Origin: HGM04593 sp045657945
Lineage (GTDB): Bacteria > Bacteroidota > Bacteroidia > Bacteroidales > Bacteroidaceae
DNA: 64,000 nucleotides
NCBI GenBank assembly: GCA_045657945.1
Contig: JAZOUB010000045.1
Coordinates: 62,001-126,000 of the forward strand
Direction of reading: 5' to 3'
A model generated the notes under the pieces. The model did not search any database, was not told the origin of the DNA, and was given only the letters and a program-made list of their open reading frames with translations. The translations under genes were made by a program, and so were the position numbers. This document shows positions 8,317 through 17,753 of the stretch, in pieces; the stretch's first letter is position 1, and every line of letters begins with the position of its first letter.

Positions 8317-10113
8317 TTATTTCTTGATTGAGTTCTCCATTTTACCTATGACATCAAGTGCCAACTTATAGACTTTCTCCATTGTCGCACCGGCATCACC
8401 AGGAGCATAACGTGCGAATTCACAATCATTCAACAGCATCATCAAATCATCGACAACAGTTCCGTCACATTCCCTTCTTGTCAATTCGCTCGAGATGTTC
8501 TCCTTGGACAACTTTGAGAGAGGAATGTTCAGTTTGTCACTCATGTATCCCCAAACAGCTTTCAACACCTCGTCATAGAACTCATTCTTGCGGTTCTCGC
8601 GCAGCAGAACCTTGGCATTCTTGAGACGACGTCCGGCAACAGAATTGGCTTTCTTTGTCTTTACAAGTGTCAGATTTGAATTCTCCTTAATGTGTCGGCG
8701 ATAAACAACAGCAGCAACTACATATATGATACATGGAATTGCATACAGGAGATAATATAGAGACGATGCATAGAATCTTCCATCGGAATTCCTGTTGTTG
8801 TCCAATCTGATATAGCGTATATCATTTGATATTATCTTGCCGTCCTCCTTAACTATATAATTACCGGATATTGCTGTCTGGGATGTACCCTTCTCAACCT
8901 CAATGCTGTAGCTTTCGCTTTCGACAGACTTGTACTGGTCAGTAGCTGTATCAAAATAGACGAATTTTGTTGCAGGTATTGTATATGTGCCGGCAGTACG
9001 TGGTGTAACGACATATTCATACACTCTTTCCCCGGCAAAGCCCTTTGTGGTAAGCCTGAAGTTGTTGGTTATGATTGGATCATATACCTCAAACTCTGAA
9101 GGAAAATCAACAACGGGGTCGCCCATCAGTTTCATATTGCCATCACCCTTTACTGTTACCTTCAAGGTGAACTCCTCGTTCGATTTCAGCTTTTCGGTGT
9201 TGATGGTGCTATTGACCGTAAAGTGACCTACGGCACCTGAGAAGCCGACAGGTTTCCCGGCTGGGAGTTTCTCGACATCAATCACAATCTTGTTCGATTT
9301 GAGTTTCTTTCTTACCTCGACATAGGTGGAACCGCCATTGAACATCATCTCAAATGGATCCATTGTCTGACGGGTTTGCACAGCGACAACCGCTTCATAA
9401 TCCATTGCCGGTATTTCCAACTTGCCGGTTTCTTGTGGAAACAACACAAATTGACGCCAAACAAGTGTGTTATAGTTACGGCCGTTGTAATGTTCTAGTT
9501 CAAATGGTCGTTGTGGGGAGAGTTCAATCTCCTGAATATTGAATCCCTTAAGATTTGGAACCGGGTTGTCAAGATTTGTAAGGTTCACATCGGTATATAC
9601 TTTATATGTCAGCAACAAAGCCTCCTGCTCATGGACCTTGGTCTTGTTTACCGATGCCTGAATAAACAGCCTGTCGTTTGTAATGTCGGTCGTTGAGCTT
9701 GCGCCCTGCGATGATGCAGGTGTTTGTCCCTCGGGCAGAACCTTTATTGTAACCGGGTTCGAAGTGTATTTCTTGCCACCCACCATAACCGATGCACCAG
9801 GTATCGTTGTTTCACCCTCTTTGTCAATTGCAACAGTGTAGGTGTATGTAATAGTCTGCGAAGTGGTCTTGCGGCCATTGACATTTGAGGTCTGTGTAAA
9901 GAATGAGGAATGTGGACCTGTCAGTATTCTAAGACCATCGACTTCTGAGATTGTTGGCTGGCTGTCGGTCTTTGAGTTGACCTCGTATGTAAGTTTGAAG
10001 CGACTGCCTGCAACTACTGATTTTGGAGCAGACGCAACAAATGAAATTTCGTCGGCAAATACCGCAGAAATTGTCGTTAGAATAAATAATGTAGATAATA
10101 ATATCCTTTTCAT
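8317..10113 (-). CDS. batD: BatD, oxygen tolerance protein
   Basis: A 598-residue protein with a signal peptide (MKRILLSTLFILTTISAVFA), a long periplasmic region of immunoglobulin-like beta domains (SFVASAPKSVVAGSRFKLTY at the start), one membrane helix near residue 455 (YYLLYAIPCIIYVVAAVVY) and a cytoplasmic tail. Repeated FTLKVTVKGDGNMKLMGDP-like segments are typical of the BatD (DUF7507/BatD) family. It sits between batC and batE, in the conserved order, and probably forms a membrane complex with the VWA proteins BatA and BatB. Confidence 0.9.
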   Translation of the reverse strand: MKRILLSTLFILTTISAVFADEISFVASAPKSVVAGSRFKLTYEVNSKTDSQPTISEVDGLRILTGPHSSFFTQTSNVNGRKTTSQTITYTYTVAIDKEGETTIPGASVMVGGKKYTSNPVTIKVLPEGQTPASSQGASSTTDITNDRLFIQASVNKTKVHEQEALLLTYKVYTDVNLTNLDNPVPNLKGFNIQEIELSPQRPFELEHYNGRNYNTLVWRQFVLFPQETGKLEIPAMDYEAVVAVQTRQTMDPFEMMFNGGSTYVEVRKKLKSNKIVIDVEKLPAGKPVGFSGAVGHFTVNSTINTEKLKSNEEFTLKVTVKGDGNMKLMGDPVVDFPSEFEVYDPIITNNFRLTTKGFAGERVYEYVVTPRTAGTYTIPATKFVYFDTATDQYKSVESESYSIEVEKGTSQTAISGNYIVKEDGKIISNDIRYIRLDNNRNSDGRFYASSLYYLLYAIPCIIYVVAAVVYRRHIKENSNLTLVKTKKANSVAGRRLKNAKVLLRENRKNEFYDEVLKAVWGYMSDKLNIPLSKLSKENISSELTRRECDGTVVDDLMMLLNDCEFARYAPGDAGATMEKVYKLALDVIGKMENSIKK

Positions 10114-10157
10114 TTATATATATATTGACTATCTGTTTATACTTTTTTGTTTTGGGG

Positions 10158-10970
10158 TTACCAGTTCTTCTCTATCCCGAGGTTAATCCTTTCACCCTCG
10201 ACATCTTCAAGCTTTTTCCTTATTTCCTTTTCATCCTGCATCAAAGCCTTAAGCATCTGTTCAATCTTCTCGCGTTCCTCGTCCTGCTTGTCTTGCTCTT
10301 GCTGTTGATTCTGTTGATTCTGCTGTTCCTGCTGCTCTTTTCCTTCGTCTTGTGGCTGTTGTTGCTGCTGTTGTTGTTTTTCTTTCTCTTTTTGTTCTTG
10401 CTCCTTGTCCTCTTGATTCTGCTGTTGCTCTTGTTGATTCTGCTTCATCTGATACAATATAACAGCAAGGTTATAACGTGCATCCTCATCGGCAGGGTTC
10501 TTGCGCAACGCCTCTTTATAAGCCTCGGCCGCCTGTTCAAGATTATTTGTCATGTGCGAAAATATACCCATATTATAGCACACCTGAGAATATCGGCCTT
10601 TATCGGTCTCGGTTTCTCCTGCTACAATGAGTTTTGAAATGGCATCGCCCATGGCAAGAGTGTCAAACTTCTGCACTTCGCCATTAAAGACCTTCTGCAG
10701 TTCCTTATAGTTCATCTTTAATGAGTTCAATGCAGTGTTATAGTTGACAAGACTTTGCTGCTCATTATATTCCAATGCTTTCATATATGGTTCCACAGCC
10801 TGTTCGTACAAACTGTCCTTGTGCAACTCGTTAGCCTCAATAATATACTCTTTCTGGCTCTTCTCGGTAGGATGTCCATACCTTATCAGCGTATATGTAG
10901 TATATACCACCAATGCAACCAGAACTGTCGCTATGGCAATGTATATGTATTTTCTTTTGTCAAAATCCAT
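10158..10970 (-). CDS. batC: BatC, TPR protein with Gln-rich tail
   Basis: A 270-residue protein with an N-terminal membrane anchor (about 9-29, YIYIAIATVLVALVVYTTYT), TPR repeats at about 40-170 (EAYKEALRKNPADEDARYNL) and a low-complexity Gln/Glu/Lys segment of about 60 residues (including QQQQQQQPQDEGKEQQ). The tail after it is charged. The Gln-rich stretch is usual for BatC of Bacteroidetes. The gene is 29 bp after batB and in the operon order. Confidence 0.88.
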   Translation of the reverse strand: MDFDKRKYIYIAIATVLVALVVYTTYTLIRYGHPTEKSQKEYIIEANELHKDSLYEQAVEPYMKALEYNEQQSLVNYNTALNSLKMNYKELQKVFNGEVQKFDTLAMGDAISKLIVAGETETDKGRYSQVCYNMGIFSHMTNNLEQAAEAYKEALRKNPADEDARYNLAVILYQMKQNQQEQQQNQEDKEQEQKEKEKQQQQQQQPQDEGKEQQEQQNQQNQQQEQDKQDEEREKIEQMLKALMQDEKEIRKKLEDVEGERINLGIEKNW

Positions 10971-10999
10971 GTCTATATTATCAATTCCTTATTGTTTTA

Positions 11000-12001
11000 T
11001 CAGTCATTACGTCTCTTCAAGTCCATGTAAGCAAGGATTATAATATCCAACAACAATAATATGAAAGCCAGTACTGTGGGATACATGAATAGTTCCTCGT
11101 ATGAATTGTATATGTCCGTTTTTATCTCATCCTGATTCATCTTCGCAAGCCTGTCCGAGAGAATTTTCTGCGCCTTGTTGGTGTTGTCAACATGCAGATA
11201 TTCACCATTTCCGGCCGTGGCAATATTCATGGCCATCTCTTCATTCAGTTTTGTAACCACAATATTGCCATCACGGTCGCGCAGGACAGTGCCGTCTTCA
11301 AGTTGTATCGGTTTTCCGGTTGTGGTTCCAATACCTAATATAAAAACCTTCTGTCCACTCTCCGACGCTCTTTTTGCAGCCTCTTCGGCACCACCTTCGT
11401 GTCCCTCGCCATCGGTAATCACAACAATAGCCTTGCCAATCTTCTCGTTCTGGGTAAAACTCATTGATGCCAAGTTTATGGCAGCTGCAATATCTGTACC
11501 TTGTGTTTCTATCAGTTTTGTCGAAACGTTGTCAATGAACATTTCGGCCGACACCAGGTCATCTGTCATGGGTAACTGTACATAGGCTTTACCAGCAAAG
11601 AGAATAAGTGCGACCTTATTGCCTTTAAGTTGGTTTGCCAGGTGTTTAATAAGTCTTTTGGCCTCCTCCAGACGGTTTGGCTCAACATCTTTTGCCAACA
11701 TTGAGTTAGAGACATCCAATGCAACAACCAACTCCACACCCTTGGTGGTGATGGTTGTCTTTCCTTTTCCGTAACGAGGGCGCGCAATTGACAAAACCAT
11801 CATCACTGCTGCCAACAATGACACCCAGAAGACAATGCCGGAACGTAATGAGGCATGTGCCGGAATGAGACGCTTCACCAATTGGGGATCGCCGTAACGT
11901 CTGATGTTCCTTTTCCTTATATGACAGCCATATTGGTAAATCACTACCAACAGTGGAACAATCAGCAGAAGATATAAATATTCGGGATTCGCAAACTTCA
12001 T
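11000..12001 (-). CDS. batB: BatB, membrane VWA-domain protein
   Basis: A 333-residue protein with two N-terminal membrane helices, a von Willebrand factor A domain at about 88-280 and a C-terminal helix (VLAFILLLLDIIILAYMDL). The metal-ion-dependent adhesion site is intact: ALDVSNSM (DxSxS), TDLV region Thr and VITDGEGHEGG. BatA and BatB are paralogs encoded in tandem. Spacing to batA is 15 bp. Confidence 0.9.
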   Translation of the reverse strand: MKFANPEYLYLLLIVPLLVVIYQYGCHIRKRNIRRYGDPQLVKRLIPAHASLRSGIVFWVSLLAAVMMVLSIARPRYGKGKTTITTKGVELVVALDVSNSMLAKDVEPNRLEEAKRLIKHLANQLKGNKVALILFAGKAYVQLPMTDDLVSAEMFIDNVSTKLIETQGTDIAAAINLASMSFTQNEKIGKAIVVITDGEGHEGGAEEAAKRASESGQKVFILGIGTTTGKPIQLEDGTVLRDRDGNIVVTKLNEEMAMNIATAGNGEYLHVDNTNKAQKILSDRLAKMNQDEIKTDIYNSYEELFMYPTVLAFILLLLDIIILAYMDLKRRND

Positions 12002-12016
12002 CTCTACAATACTTTA

Positions 12017-12997
12017 TTAAGGTATTTTCTTTAACAGTGTGTTACGTAACAATATCTCAAGTACAATCGCTGCAAGGGCAATGAGGGCAAAAATCATGAA
12101 TTTCTCCTCCTTGGTACCATAATGTCTTACCTGCAGTTTTGTACGTTCAAGCCTGTTAATCTCATCATAAATATTCTGCAGGCTCTCCTTGCTTGACGAT
12201 GCAAAGTATTCTCCACCTGTTACCGATGCAATCGCGCGAAGCGTCTTCTCATCGAACTCGGAGTTGTCCATAATTCCAAAAGGTGTCTGCACACGCTCAT
12301 TGTTTGTCCTGAAACCGATTGTATATATCCTAATACCGAACTTCTCTGCATATCCGGCCGCGTCCTCAGGAGTAATCTCTCCGCTGTTGTTCGAGCCGTC
12401 TGTGAGCAATATAATAACCTTGGACTTTGCCTTGCTGTCCTTCAGGCGCGACACGGCATTGGCAATACCCATACCAATGGCAGTACCGTCCTTCAGTGTC
12501 CCGTTTGCAGCATATTCAATGCCCGATTTATCTATAAGCCTAAGAACTGTTCTATAGTCTGTAGTCAACGGACACTGTGTAAAACTCTCGCCGGCAAAAA
12601 GGGTCAGACCGATGTTGTCGCTGCTGCGCCCCGAAACGAACTGTGTAGCCACCTCCTTTGCAACTTCAATTCTGCTGGGACGTATGTCATACGCCGACAT
12701 ACTTGTGGAGATGTCCATTGCAAGCATTATGTCAATACCCTCGACATTCTCCTCGCTCCATTTGTTTGACTTGACAGGACGCATGAGCACCAGAATGAGC
12801 ATTGTAAGAGCTATTACTCTCAATGCAAATGGAAGATATATCAGATAGTTCCTGTAACTTTTCAGGTTCTTGGTGAACGGCATTGTTGTAGATACCTTTA
12901 TTGAAGGCGACATTTTCCGTCCTTTCCAAACATACCACACAATATAAGCTATAAGCGGTATTAGGAGTAGTAGATATATATAATTCGTAAATTGCAT
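12017..12997 (-). CDS. batA: BatA, membrane VWA-domain protein
   Basis: A 326-residue protein with the same plan as BatB: two N-terminal helices, a VWA domain with MIDAS AMDISTSM and LLTDGSNNSGE, and a C-terminal helix (FMIFALIALAAIVLEILL). It starts 11 bp after the stop of the 362-residue gene upstream. VWA proteins of this type work with MoxR AAA+ ATPases on target proteins. Confidence 0.9.
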   Translation of the reverse strand: MQFTNYIYLLLLIPLIAYIVWYVWKGRKMSPSIKVSTTMPFTKNLKSYRNYLIYLPFALRVIALTMLILVLMRPVKSNKWSEENVEGIDIMLAMDISTSMSAYDIRPSRIEVAKEVATQFVSGRSSDNIGLTLFAGESFTQCPLTTDYRTVLRLIDKSGIEYAANGTLKDGTAIGMGIANAVSRLKDSKAKSKVIILLTDGSNNSGEITPEDAAGYAEKFGIRIYTIGFRTNNERVQTPFGIMDNSEFDEKTLRAIASVTGGEYFASSSKESLQNIYDEINRLERTKLQVRHYGTKEEKFMIFALIALAAIVLEILLRNTLLKKIP

Positions 12998-13008
12998 AAT
13001 CCTTGTTT

Positions 13009-14097
13009 TTATCCGAGTAAATAATCGAGATCAATTACCAACAATGTTATGACAGCTATCAGAATAGCTGCAACAGCAATTATAGCAGCTATGAGCCAAC
13101 GTTTCTGCGTCACTGAGCGTTCGTTCACTACTCGCTTTTCAACAGGTTTGCGATTCTCCTCCTCAACATTCTTCGTTGCGTTGACAAAATCAACGGCATT
13201 GCGCAAGTTACTGTCGTTCTCATATTGGGTAGGCTGCATCTTTGCAAACTTCACAAGATCGGCAACTTCCAGCAACTCCTTGATCTCGCGTATTGCCTCC
13301 TTGTCATTGAAACGCAGGAGATTTTCAATAATCTCGGCAGTTGTCATGTCCGTTGCATTGAACTTGTATCTGTTATACATGTACTCGCGCAGTGTGTCTG
13401 TCAGTCTTGTATAATAGTCCTTCGCACTCTCTTCGCCACGTAGCGCAGTGTCACTCTTTATCTCCTCAATCTTCTGCAGAGCTGTGAAATGCGAGGGTTT
13501 CTGTGGCTTGATTCTGACGATGCGTATTATTGGCCTGTTCTTGACATAACGCACAATTATCCACGCTAGGAGCGTTGCAAAAACAATGAGCAGGAATATC
13601 AGATAAACCGTATCACGGTAATCTTCCCAAGTGAGTCTGACATCCCATACGGATTTGAATCCCTTTATGTTTTTAAGATTCGTGGTATCAATAGGGACTG
13701 AATTCACCAACAGGTATGTAATGTTTGAATAATAGGAACTGTCGTTCTCATTCACCTTTGCATATATGGGTGGAACTACATGAAGCGCATCAATAAACGA
13801 TGTTATGGTACACACGCTTTTGTAGATTTCCCTTCCGTCGGCATCTGTTTTCCTGTAGTCTTTCTTGTCAAGAACCTCTACATTGTCAGTTAGTGAGTCA
13901 GGTATAAGGAACTCGACATCGTAGCCCGGGTCTATACCCAGTTCAAGCGTAAGTTTAGCTTGCTCACCAATGCGCATCTCCTTGGCGTCTATGTGCACCG
14001 AGTCAAAATAGGCATTGAAATGAACATTCTGCGACATTGCAGACTCTGCTGCAAAGGAAAGAAGAACGGCAATTATGTATGATAATCTTTTTTTCAT
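13009..14097 (-). CDS. Bat-operon membrane protein of unknown role
   Basis: A 362-residue protein with a signal peptide (MKKRLSYIIAVLLSFAAESA), a periplasmic beta-rich domain of about 140 residues, a membrane helix at about 185-205 (VYLIFLLIVFATLLAWIIV), a cytoplasmic region of mostly helical character and a C-terminal helix (WLIAAIIAVAAILIAVITLL). It occupies the position between the DUF58 gene and batA that is conserved in Bacteroidales. It resembles BatD in layout (beta domain, helix, DUF4381-like helical tail). No enzymatic motif was seen. Confidence 0.8.
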   Translation of the reverse strand: MKKRLSYIIAVLLSFAAESAMSQNVHFNAYFDSVHIDAKEMRIGEQAKLTLELGIDPGYDVEFLIPDSLTDNVEVLDKKDYRKTDADGREIYKSVCTITSFIDALHVVPPIYAKVNENDSSYYSNITYLLVNSVPIDTTNLKNIKGFKSVWDVRLTWEDYRDTVYLIFLLIVFATLLAWIIVRYVKNRPIIRIVRIKPQKPSHFTALQKIEEIKSDTALRGEESAKDYYTRLTDTLREYMYNRYKFNATDMTTAEIIENLLRFNDKEAIREIKELLEVADLVKFAKMQPTQYENDSNLRNAVDFVNATKNVEEENRKPVEKRVVNERSVTQKRWLIAAIIAVAAILIAVITLLVIDLDYLLG

Positions 14098-14126
14098 CTG
14101 TTTATAATGCTATAACAAGCTTTGTA

Positions 14127-14996
14127 TCAACTACGCTTGGCAAAGAGAGCCAACAAAGCTTTGACATAATCCTGATCCGTCCGGACTGAAACCGAATCAA
14201 CACGACCTTTCTGCAAAGCCTCTCTCAGGGCAACCTGCTGCTCTTGCCACCACTGGTACTGTGCAGCTCGCACTTTCTTTGAAGATGTATCTATGTACAT
14301 CTCCTCGTCACTCTCTGCATCACGCACTTTTATCAGACCCACATCGGGCAGCTCGGCCAGACGACGGTCATATACCTGTATTGCAACCAGGTCATGCTTT
14401 CGGTTGGCAATAGTCATTGCATCCTTGTAATCACCTTTGCCAATAAAGTCACTCAACATGAACGCCGTGCATCTTTTCTTTATGGCATTTATTATGAACT
14501 CCAGCGGAACCTTTATGTCGGTTTTCTTGCTCGTGGGCTCAAAATTCAGCAATTCCCTTATTATGTAAAGTATATGCTTGCGACCCTTTTGTGGAGGTAT
14601 GAACTTTTCAATCTTGTCGGTAAAGAATATCACGCCAATCTTGTCATTATTCTGTATTGCAGCAAATGCAATTGTTGCCGCAATCTCCACAAGCATATCG
14701 TGCTTTGTGGTAACTGCAGTTCCAAAGTCAAGACTGTTCGACAGGTCAACGAGAAGCATCACCGTCAACTCGCGTTCCTCTTCAAATACCTTTATGTATG
14801 GTTTGTTGAAGCGTGCAGTCACATTCCAGTCAATGTCACGTACATCGTCGCCATAATGGTAGTCGCGCACCTCGCTGAAGGACATACCACGACCTTTGAA
14901 CGCCGAATGGTACTGTCCTGCAAAGATGTTGTGCGAAAGACCGCGTGTCTTTATCTCAATCTTGCGAACCTTTTTTATGAGTTCACTTGTCTCCAT
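14127..14996 (-). CDS. DUF58 protein of the MoxR/Bat operon
   Basis: A 289-residue cytoplasmic protein. It has the DUF58 core motif (DDVRDIDWNVTARFNKPYIK, about 50-69) and a VWA-like fold with LLVDLSNSLDFG near residue 82. DUF58 genes nearly always follow moxR, as here after 21 bp. The protein is thought to couple MoxR ATPase to the VWA membrane proteins, though the partner contacts are inferred from the family. Confidence 0.9.
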   Translation of the reverse strand: METSELIKKVRKIEIKTRGLSHNIFAGQYHSAFKGRGMSFSEVRDYHYGDDVRDIDWNVTARFNKPYIKVFEEERELTVMLLVDLSNSLDFGTAVTTKHDMLVEIAATIAFAAIQNNDKIGVIFFTDKIEKFIPPQKGRKHILYIIRELLNFEPTSKKTDIKVPLEFIINAIKKRCTAFMLSDFIGKGDYKDAMTIANRKHDLVAIQVYDRRLAELPDVGLIKVRDAESDEEMYIDTSSKKVRAAQYQWWQEQQVALREALQKGRVDSVSVRTDQDYVKALLALFAKRS

Positions 14997-15017
14997 ATCC
15001 TAAGAACTGTTTCTTAA

Positions 15018-16013
15018 TCAGGGTACCTCTACACTATTCAATACAAGGCTTACAATCTCATCCGATGTAAGGTTGTTAGCCTCGGCCTCATAGCTCAAGC
15101 CAATGCGGTGGCGAAGCACATCGTGTGCAACGGCACGTACATCCTCGGGGATGACATATCCTCTACGCTTGATGAATGCGTATGCGCGAGCTGCAAGGGC
15201 AAGGTTGATTGAAGCACGGGGTGATGCTCCGAATGAAATATAATCCTTTACCTCCTTCATGCCATATCTTTCGGGGAATCGTGTCGCGAATACAATATCG
15301 GCAATATACTGCTCAATTTTCTCGTCGAGATATACCATGCGTACTACCTTGCGTGCCTCCACAATCTCCTCGGGAGTCAGCAATGGTTTTACCTCAATCT
15401 TCTCGCCTGTGATATTCTGTCGTATGATGCGTTTCTCCTCGGCAAGTTCAGGATAGCCAATCACAACCTTGAGCATGAAACGGTCAACCTGTGCCTCGGG
15501 GAGCGGATAGGTACCCTCCTGCTCTATCGGGTTCTGTGTTGCCATTACAAGGAAAGGCTGTGGCAACTTGAATGTATCCTTGCCAATTGTCACCTGACGC
15601 TCCTGCATAGCCTCGAGCAGTGCACTCTGCACCTTTGCTGGGGCACGGTTAATCTCATCGGCAAGTACAAAGTTTGCAAAGACAGGACCTTTCTTCACCT
15701 TGAACTCTTCATCCTTCTGGCTATATACCATTGTACCCACAACATCGGCAGGGAGAAGGTCGGGAGTGAACTGGATGCGACTGAAATCGGCATCAATCAG
15801 GTCAGACAATGTCTTGATTGCGAGTGTTTTTGCCAGACCGGGAAGACCCTCAAGAAGGATGTGACCATCAGAGAGCAAACCAATCAGCAGTGACTCAATC
15901 AGGTGTTTCTGTCCAACAATTACCTGGCTCATACCGGTCTGCAGGTTAGTAACAAAGCCACTCTGCTTCTCAATCAAATCATTTAATTCACGAATGTCAA
16001 CTGTTGAATTCAT
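15018..16013 (-). CDS. moxR: MoxR-family AAA+ ATPase
   Basis: A 331-residue AAA+ ATPase. The Walker A is GLPGLAKTL (about 55-63), Walker B FVLADEIN, with the MoxR signature RAPAKVQSALLEAMQERQVT following. Sensor 1 MATQNPIEQEGTYPLPEAQ is present, and so is the sensor 2 lid region GASPRASINL. It is the first gene of the nine-gene Bat operon. MoxR ATPases act as chaperones for assembly of complexes that include VWA proteins. Confidence 0.93.
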   Translation of the reverse strand: MNSTVDIRELNDLIEKQSGFVTNLQTGMSQVIVGQKHLIESLLIGLLSDGHILLEGLPGLAKTLAIKTLSDLIDADFSRIQFTPDLLPADVVGTMVYSQKDEEFKVKKGPVFANFVLADEINRAPAKVQSALLEAMQERQVTIGKDTFKLPQPFLVMATQNPIEQEGTYPLPEAQVDRFMLKVVIGYPELAEEKRIIRQNITGEKIEVKPLLTPEEIVEARKVVRMVYLDEKIEQYIADIVFATRFPERYGMKEVKDYISFGASPRASINLALAARAYAFIKRRGYVIPEDVRAVAHDVLRHRIGLSYEAEANNLTSDEIVSLVLNSVEVP

Positions 16014-16049
16014 AACTATGTTTTTTGTATATTTATATCTGTTTTAGGA

Positions 16050-16057
16050 CAAAATTA
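16050..16057 (-). promoter_or_regulatory. Possible -7 promoter motif of the Bat operon
   Basis: CAAAATTA on the plus strand reads TAATTTTG on the minus strand, matching TANNTTTG, 37 bp before the moxR start. No -33 TTTG is seen at the expected distance, so it is only a candidate. Confidence 0.35.
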
Positions 16058-16141
16058 TATCCAATATATCTCACTCCGTGTTAAATACATTAAAAATGAC
16101 TTAACCATTGTTATAGTTAAACAAACTTTAACTTAACTGTG

Positions 16142-17437
16142 TTATTTTTTCGGCTTCAGGCGAGGAATGTGTATCTCCATTCCATTACGCAACGCGTCGG
16201 GTTTGTCCATATTATTATATTTAACAATGTATGGCCACAATTTCTTGTCACCGTAATATAGCCTTGCAATCTTTGTCAAGGTCTCGTCGGCAGCAACAGT
16301 GTGCACGCAGTAATCGCCTTGGGCAACATAGAGTGTAGTATCGGCAAGCGAGATGTCCTTCAATCTCATTGACGCAAGTTCATCAACAAGGGTGAATACA
16401 TAAGGCGCCTCTTCAAATGGAGTCTCTTCTACCACATTCAAGGCTTCGGTAATGACATTATCATTTGCCACAACAACAGTGTCCTCATTTACAACAGTCT
16501 CACTTGCAGTCTCTACAACATCTACAGTCTCTGTCACTGCGACAGGTTCCTGCAGCAGTTCTGTAACAGTTGTAGGCTTAGTCTCCTCTATTGCGGCTGT
16601 CTCGTTCTTCTTACCCTTGTCTGCCGACATTGCTGTGTAACCGAAATATGCGGCAACAACCACCACTGCGGCAATCAAAGTATAAAGCCACACTGGCTTC
16701 CTCTTTTTGGCAACAGTTGAGTCTTTCTGCTTCTGTTTCTTCTGCGGCACGCGCACCATAACCGGCTCTGTCGGTTTCTCCTGTACCACCACAGGTTCTT
16801 CCACTGTCTCAACAACAGCAACTGTTTCCTGCTGGGCTTCGCTTGTGCCTTTCTGCTCCTCTGTAACAATCTCTTTGTTTTCGGCACTCACCTCTGGTTC
16901 AGATACTGTTTCCGCAACCATCTCTGCCTCAGGCTCGCAAACGGCAACAGGCTCTTCAATGGGTTCCTCGACAGGCTGCTCTTCAACCCCAGGAGTCTCA
17001 ACCGTCTGCTCCTCTATTACAGGTTCCTCTGCGATTTGTGTCGCAGCAGCCACTTCGGCCGGTTCATCGGTCTCCTCGTTGTCAGCATCTGCCGCTGTTG
17101 CGTCGGGCTGGTATGTCTCGTCAACTTCTACAGGCTCGAACATTGCAAATGGCTGGTTCACGCTGTCCTTCAAAGCATCGGCAGGGATGAACACAAGTTT
17201 CTTGTGTCCCTTTATCTCTATTTTTTCGCCGGTGTTCACATTCACACTGCCACGGCTTGCCACCTCGGTCACCTTGAATGTACCAAGCCCATTTATCTTG
17301 ACAATGCCGTCCTGGTCCAAGCCCTCGATTATAAGCTCGAAAAAGTTCTTTGTAAACAGTTCTGCCTTGGCCATGGAGATATTGCTCCCTTTTGCCAAAA
17401 GCGCAATCAAATCCGATTGGTTCATTTTTGCATCCAT
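16142..17437 (-). CDS. HU domain-transmembrane-LysM fusion protein
   Basis: A 431-residue protein. Residues 1-95 form an HU/IHF-type DNA-binding domain (MNQSDLIALLAKGSNISMA, DGIVKINGLGTFKV). A Glu/Val/Pro-rich acidic linker covers about 100-240. A membrane helix follows at about 252-272 (LYTLIAAVVVVAAYFGYTAM). A second acidic linker leads to a C-terminal LysM domain (about 375-427, HTVAADETLTKIARLYYGD) that would bind peptidoglycan. The domain order suggests a protein spanning from DNA or nucleoid to the cell wall. The next gene downstream on the map (17451) is a stand-alone HU gene, 13 bp upstream in transcription, so the two form an operon. Confidence 0.85.
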   Translation of the reverse strand: MDAKMNQSDLIALLAKGSNISMAKAELFTKNFFELIIEGLDQDGIVKINGLGTFKVTEVASRGSVNVNTGEKIEIKGHKKLVFIPADALKDSVNQPFAMFEPVEVDETYQPDATAADADNEETDEPAEVAAATQIAEEPVIEEQTVETPGVEEQPVEEPIEEPVAVCEPEAEMVAETVSEPEVSAENKEIVTEEQKGTSEAQQETVAVVETVEEPVVVQEKPTEPVMVRVPQKKQKQKDSTVAKKRKPVWLYTLIAAVVVVAAYFGYTAMSADKGKKNETAAIEETKPTTVTELLQEPVAVTETVDVVETASETVVNEDTVVVANDNVITEALNVVEETPFEEAPYVFTLVDELASMRLKDISLADTTLYVAQGDYCVHTVAADETLTKIARLYYGDKKLWPYIVKYNNMDKPDALRNGMEIHIPRLKPKK

Positions 17438-17450
17438 AAGCTATATCTCC

Positions 17451-17723
17451 TTATTTGAATTTATCTTTCAATTTATTACTTGGCTTGAATGCCGGTACAA
17501 TTTTGGGGGGAACCAAAAAACGTTGTCCAGTCTTGGGATTTACCGATAGTCTTTCATTACGCATCTTCACTTCAAGAATGCCAAAACCTGAAATATTCAG
17601 CTGGTCATTCTCCTTGAGGCATTCGGTCATGAGACCTACCAATGCGTCCACATTCGCATTTGCATCAGCGACCTGCACACCGCACTTCTTTGCCAATTTG
17701 CTAATAAATTCCTTGTTGTTCAT
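17451..17723 (-). CDS. HU family DNA-binding protein
   Basis: A 90-residue protein with the full HU fold: helical N-terminus (MNNKEFISKLAKKCG), DQLNISGFGILEVKMRNERL and the beta-arm motif NPKTGQRFLVPPKIVPAFKP. It lacks any extension. It directly precedes the HU-LysM gene in transcription order and follows rimO (30 bp). HU proteins bend and compact DNA. Confidence 0.92.
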   Translation of the reverse strand: MNNKEFISKLAKKCGVQVADANANVDALVGLMTECLKENDQLNISGFGILEVKMRNERLSVNPKTGQRFLVPPKIVPAFKPSNKLKDKFK

Positions 17724-17753
17724 ATCGTTTTTACTTCAGCGTAAAATTTGCAA

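Noticed and set aside
12732..13034. A 100-codon frame overlapping batA and its upstream gene
   Set aside because: It lies inside two strongly supported Bat genes in another frame and has no features of its own.
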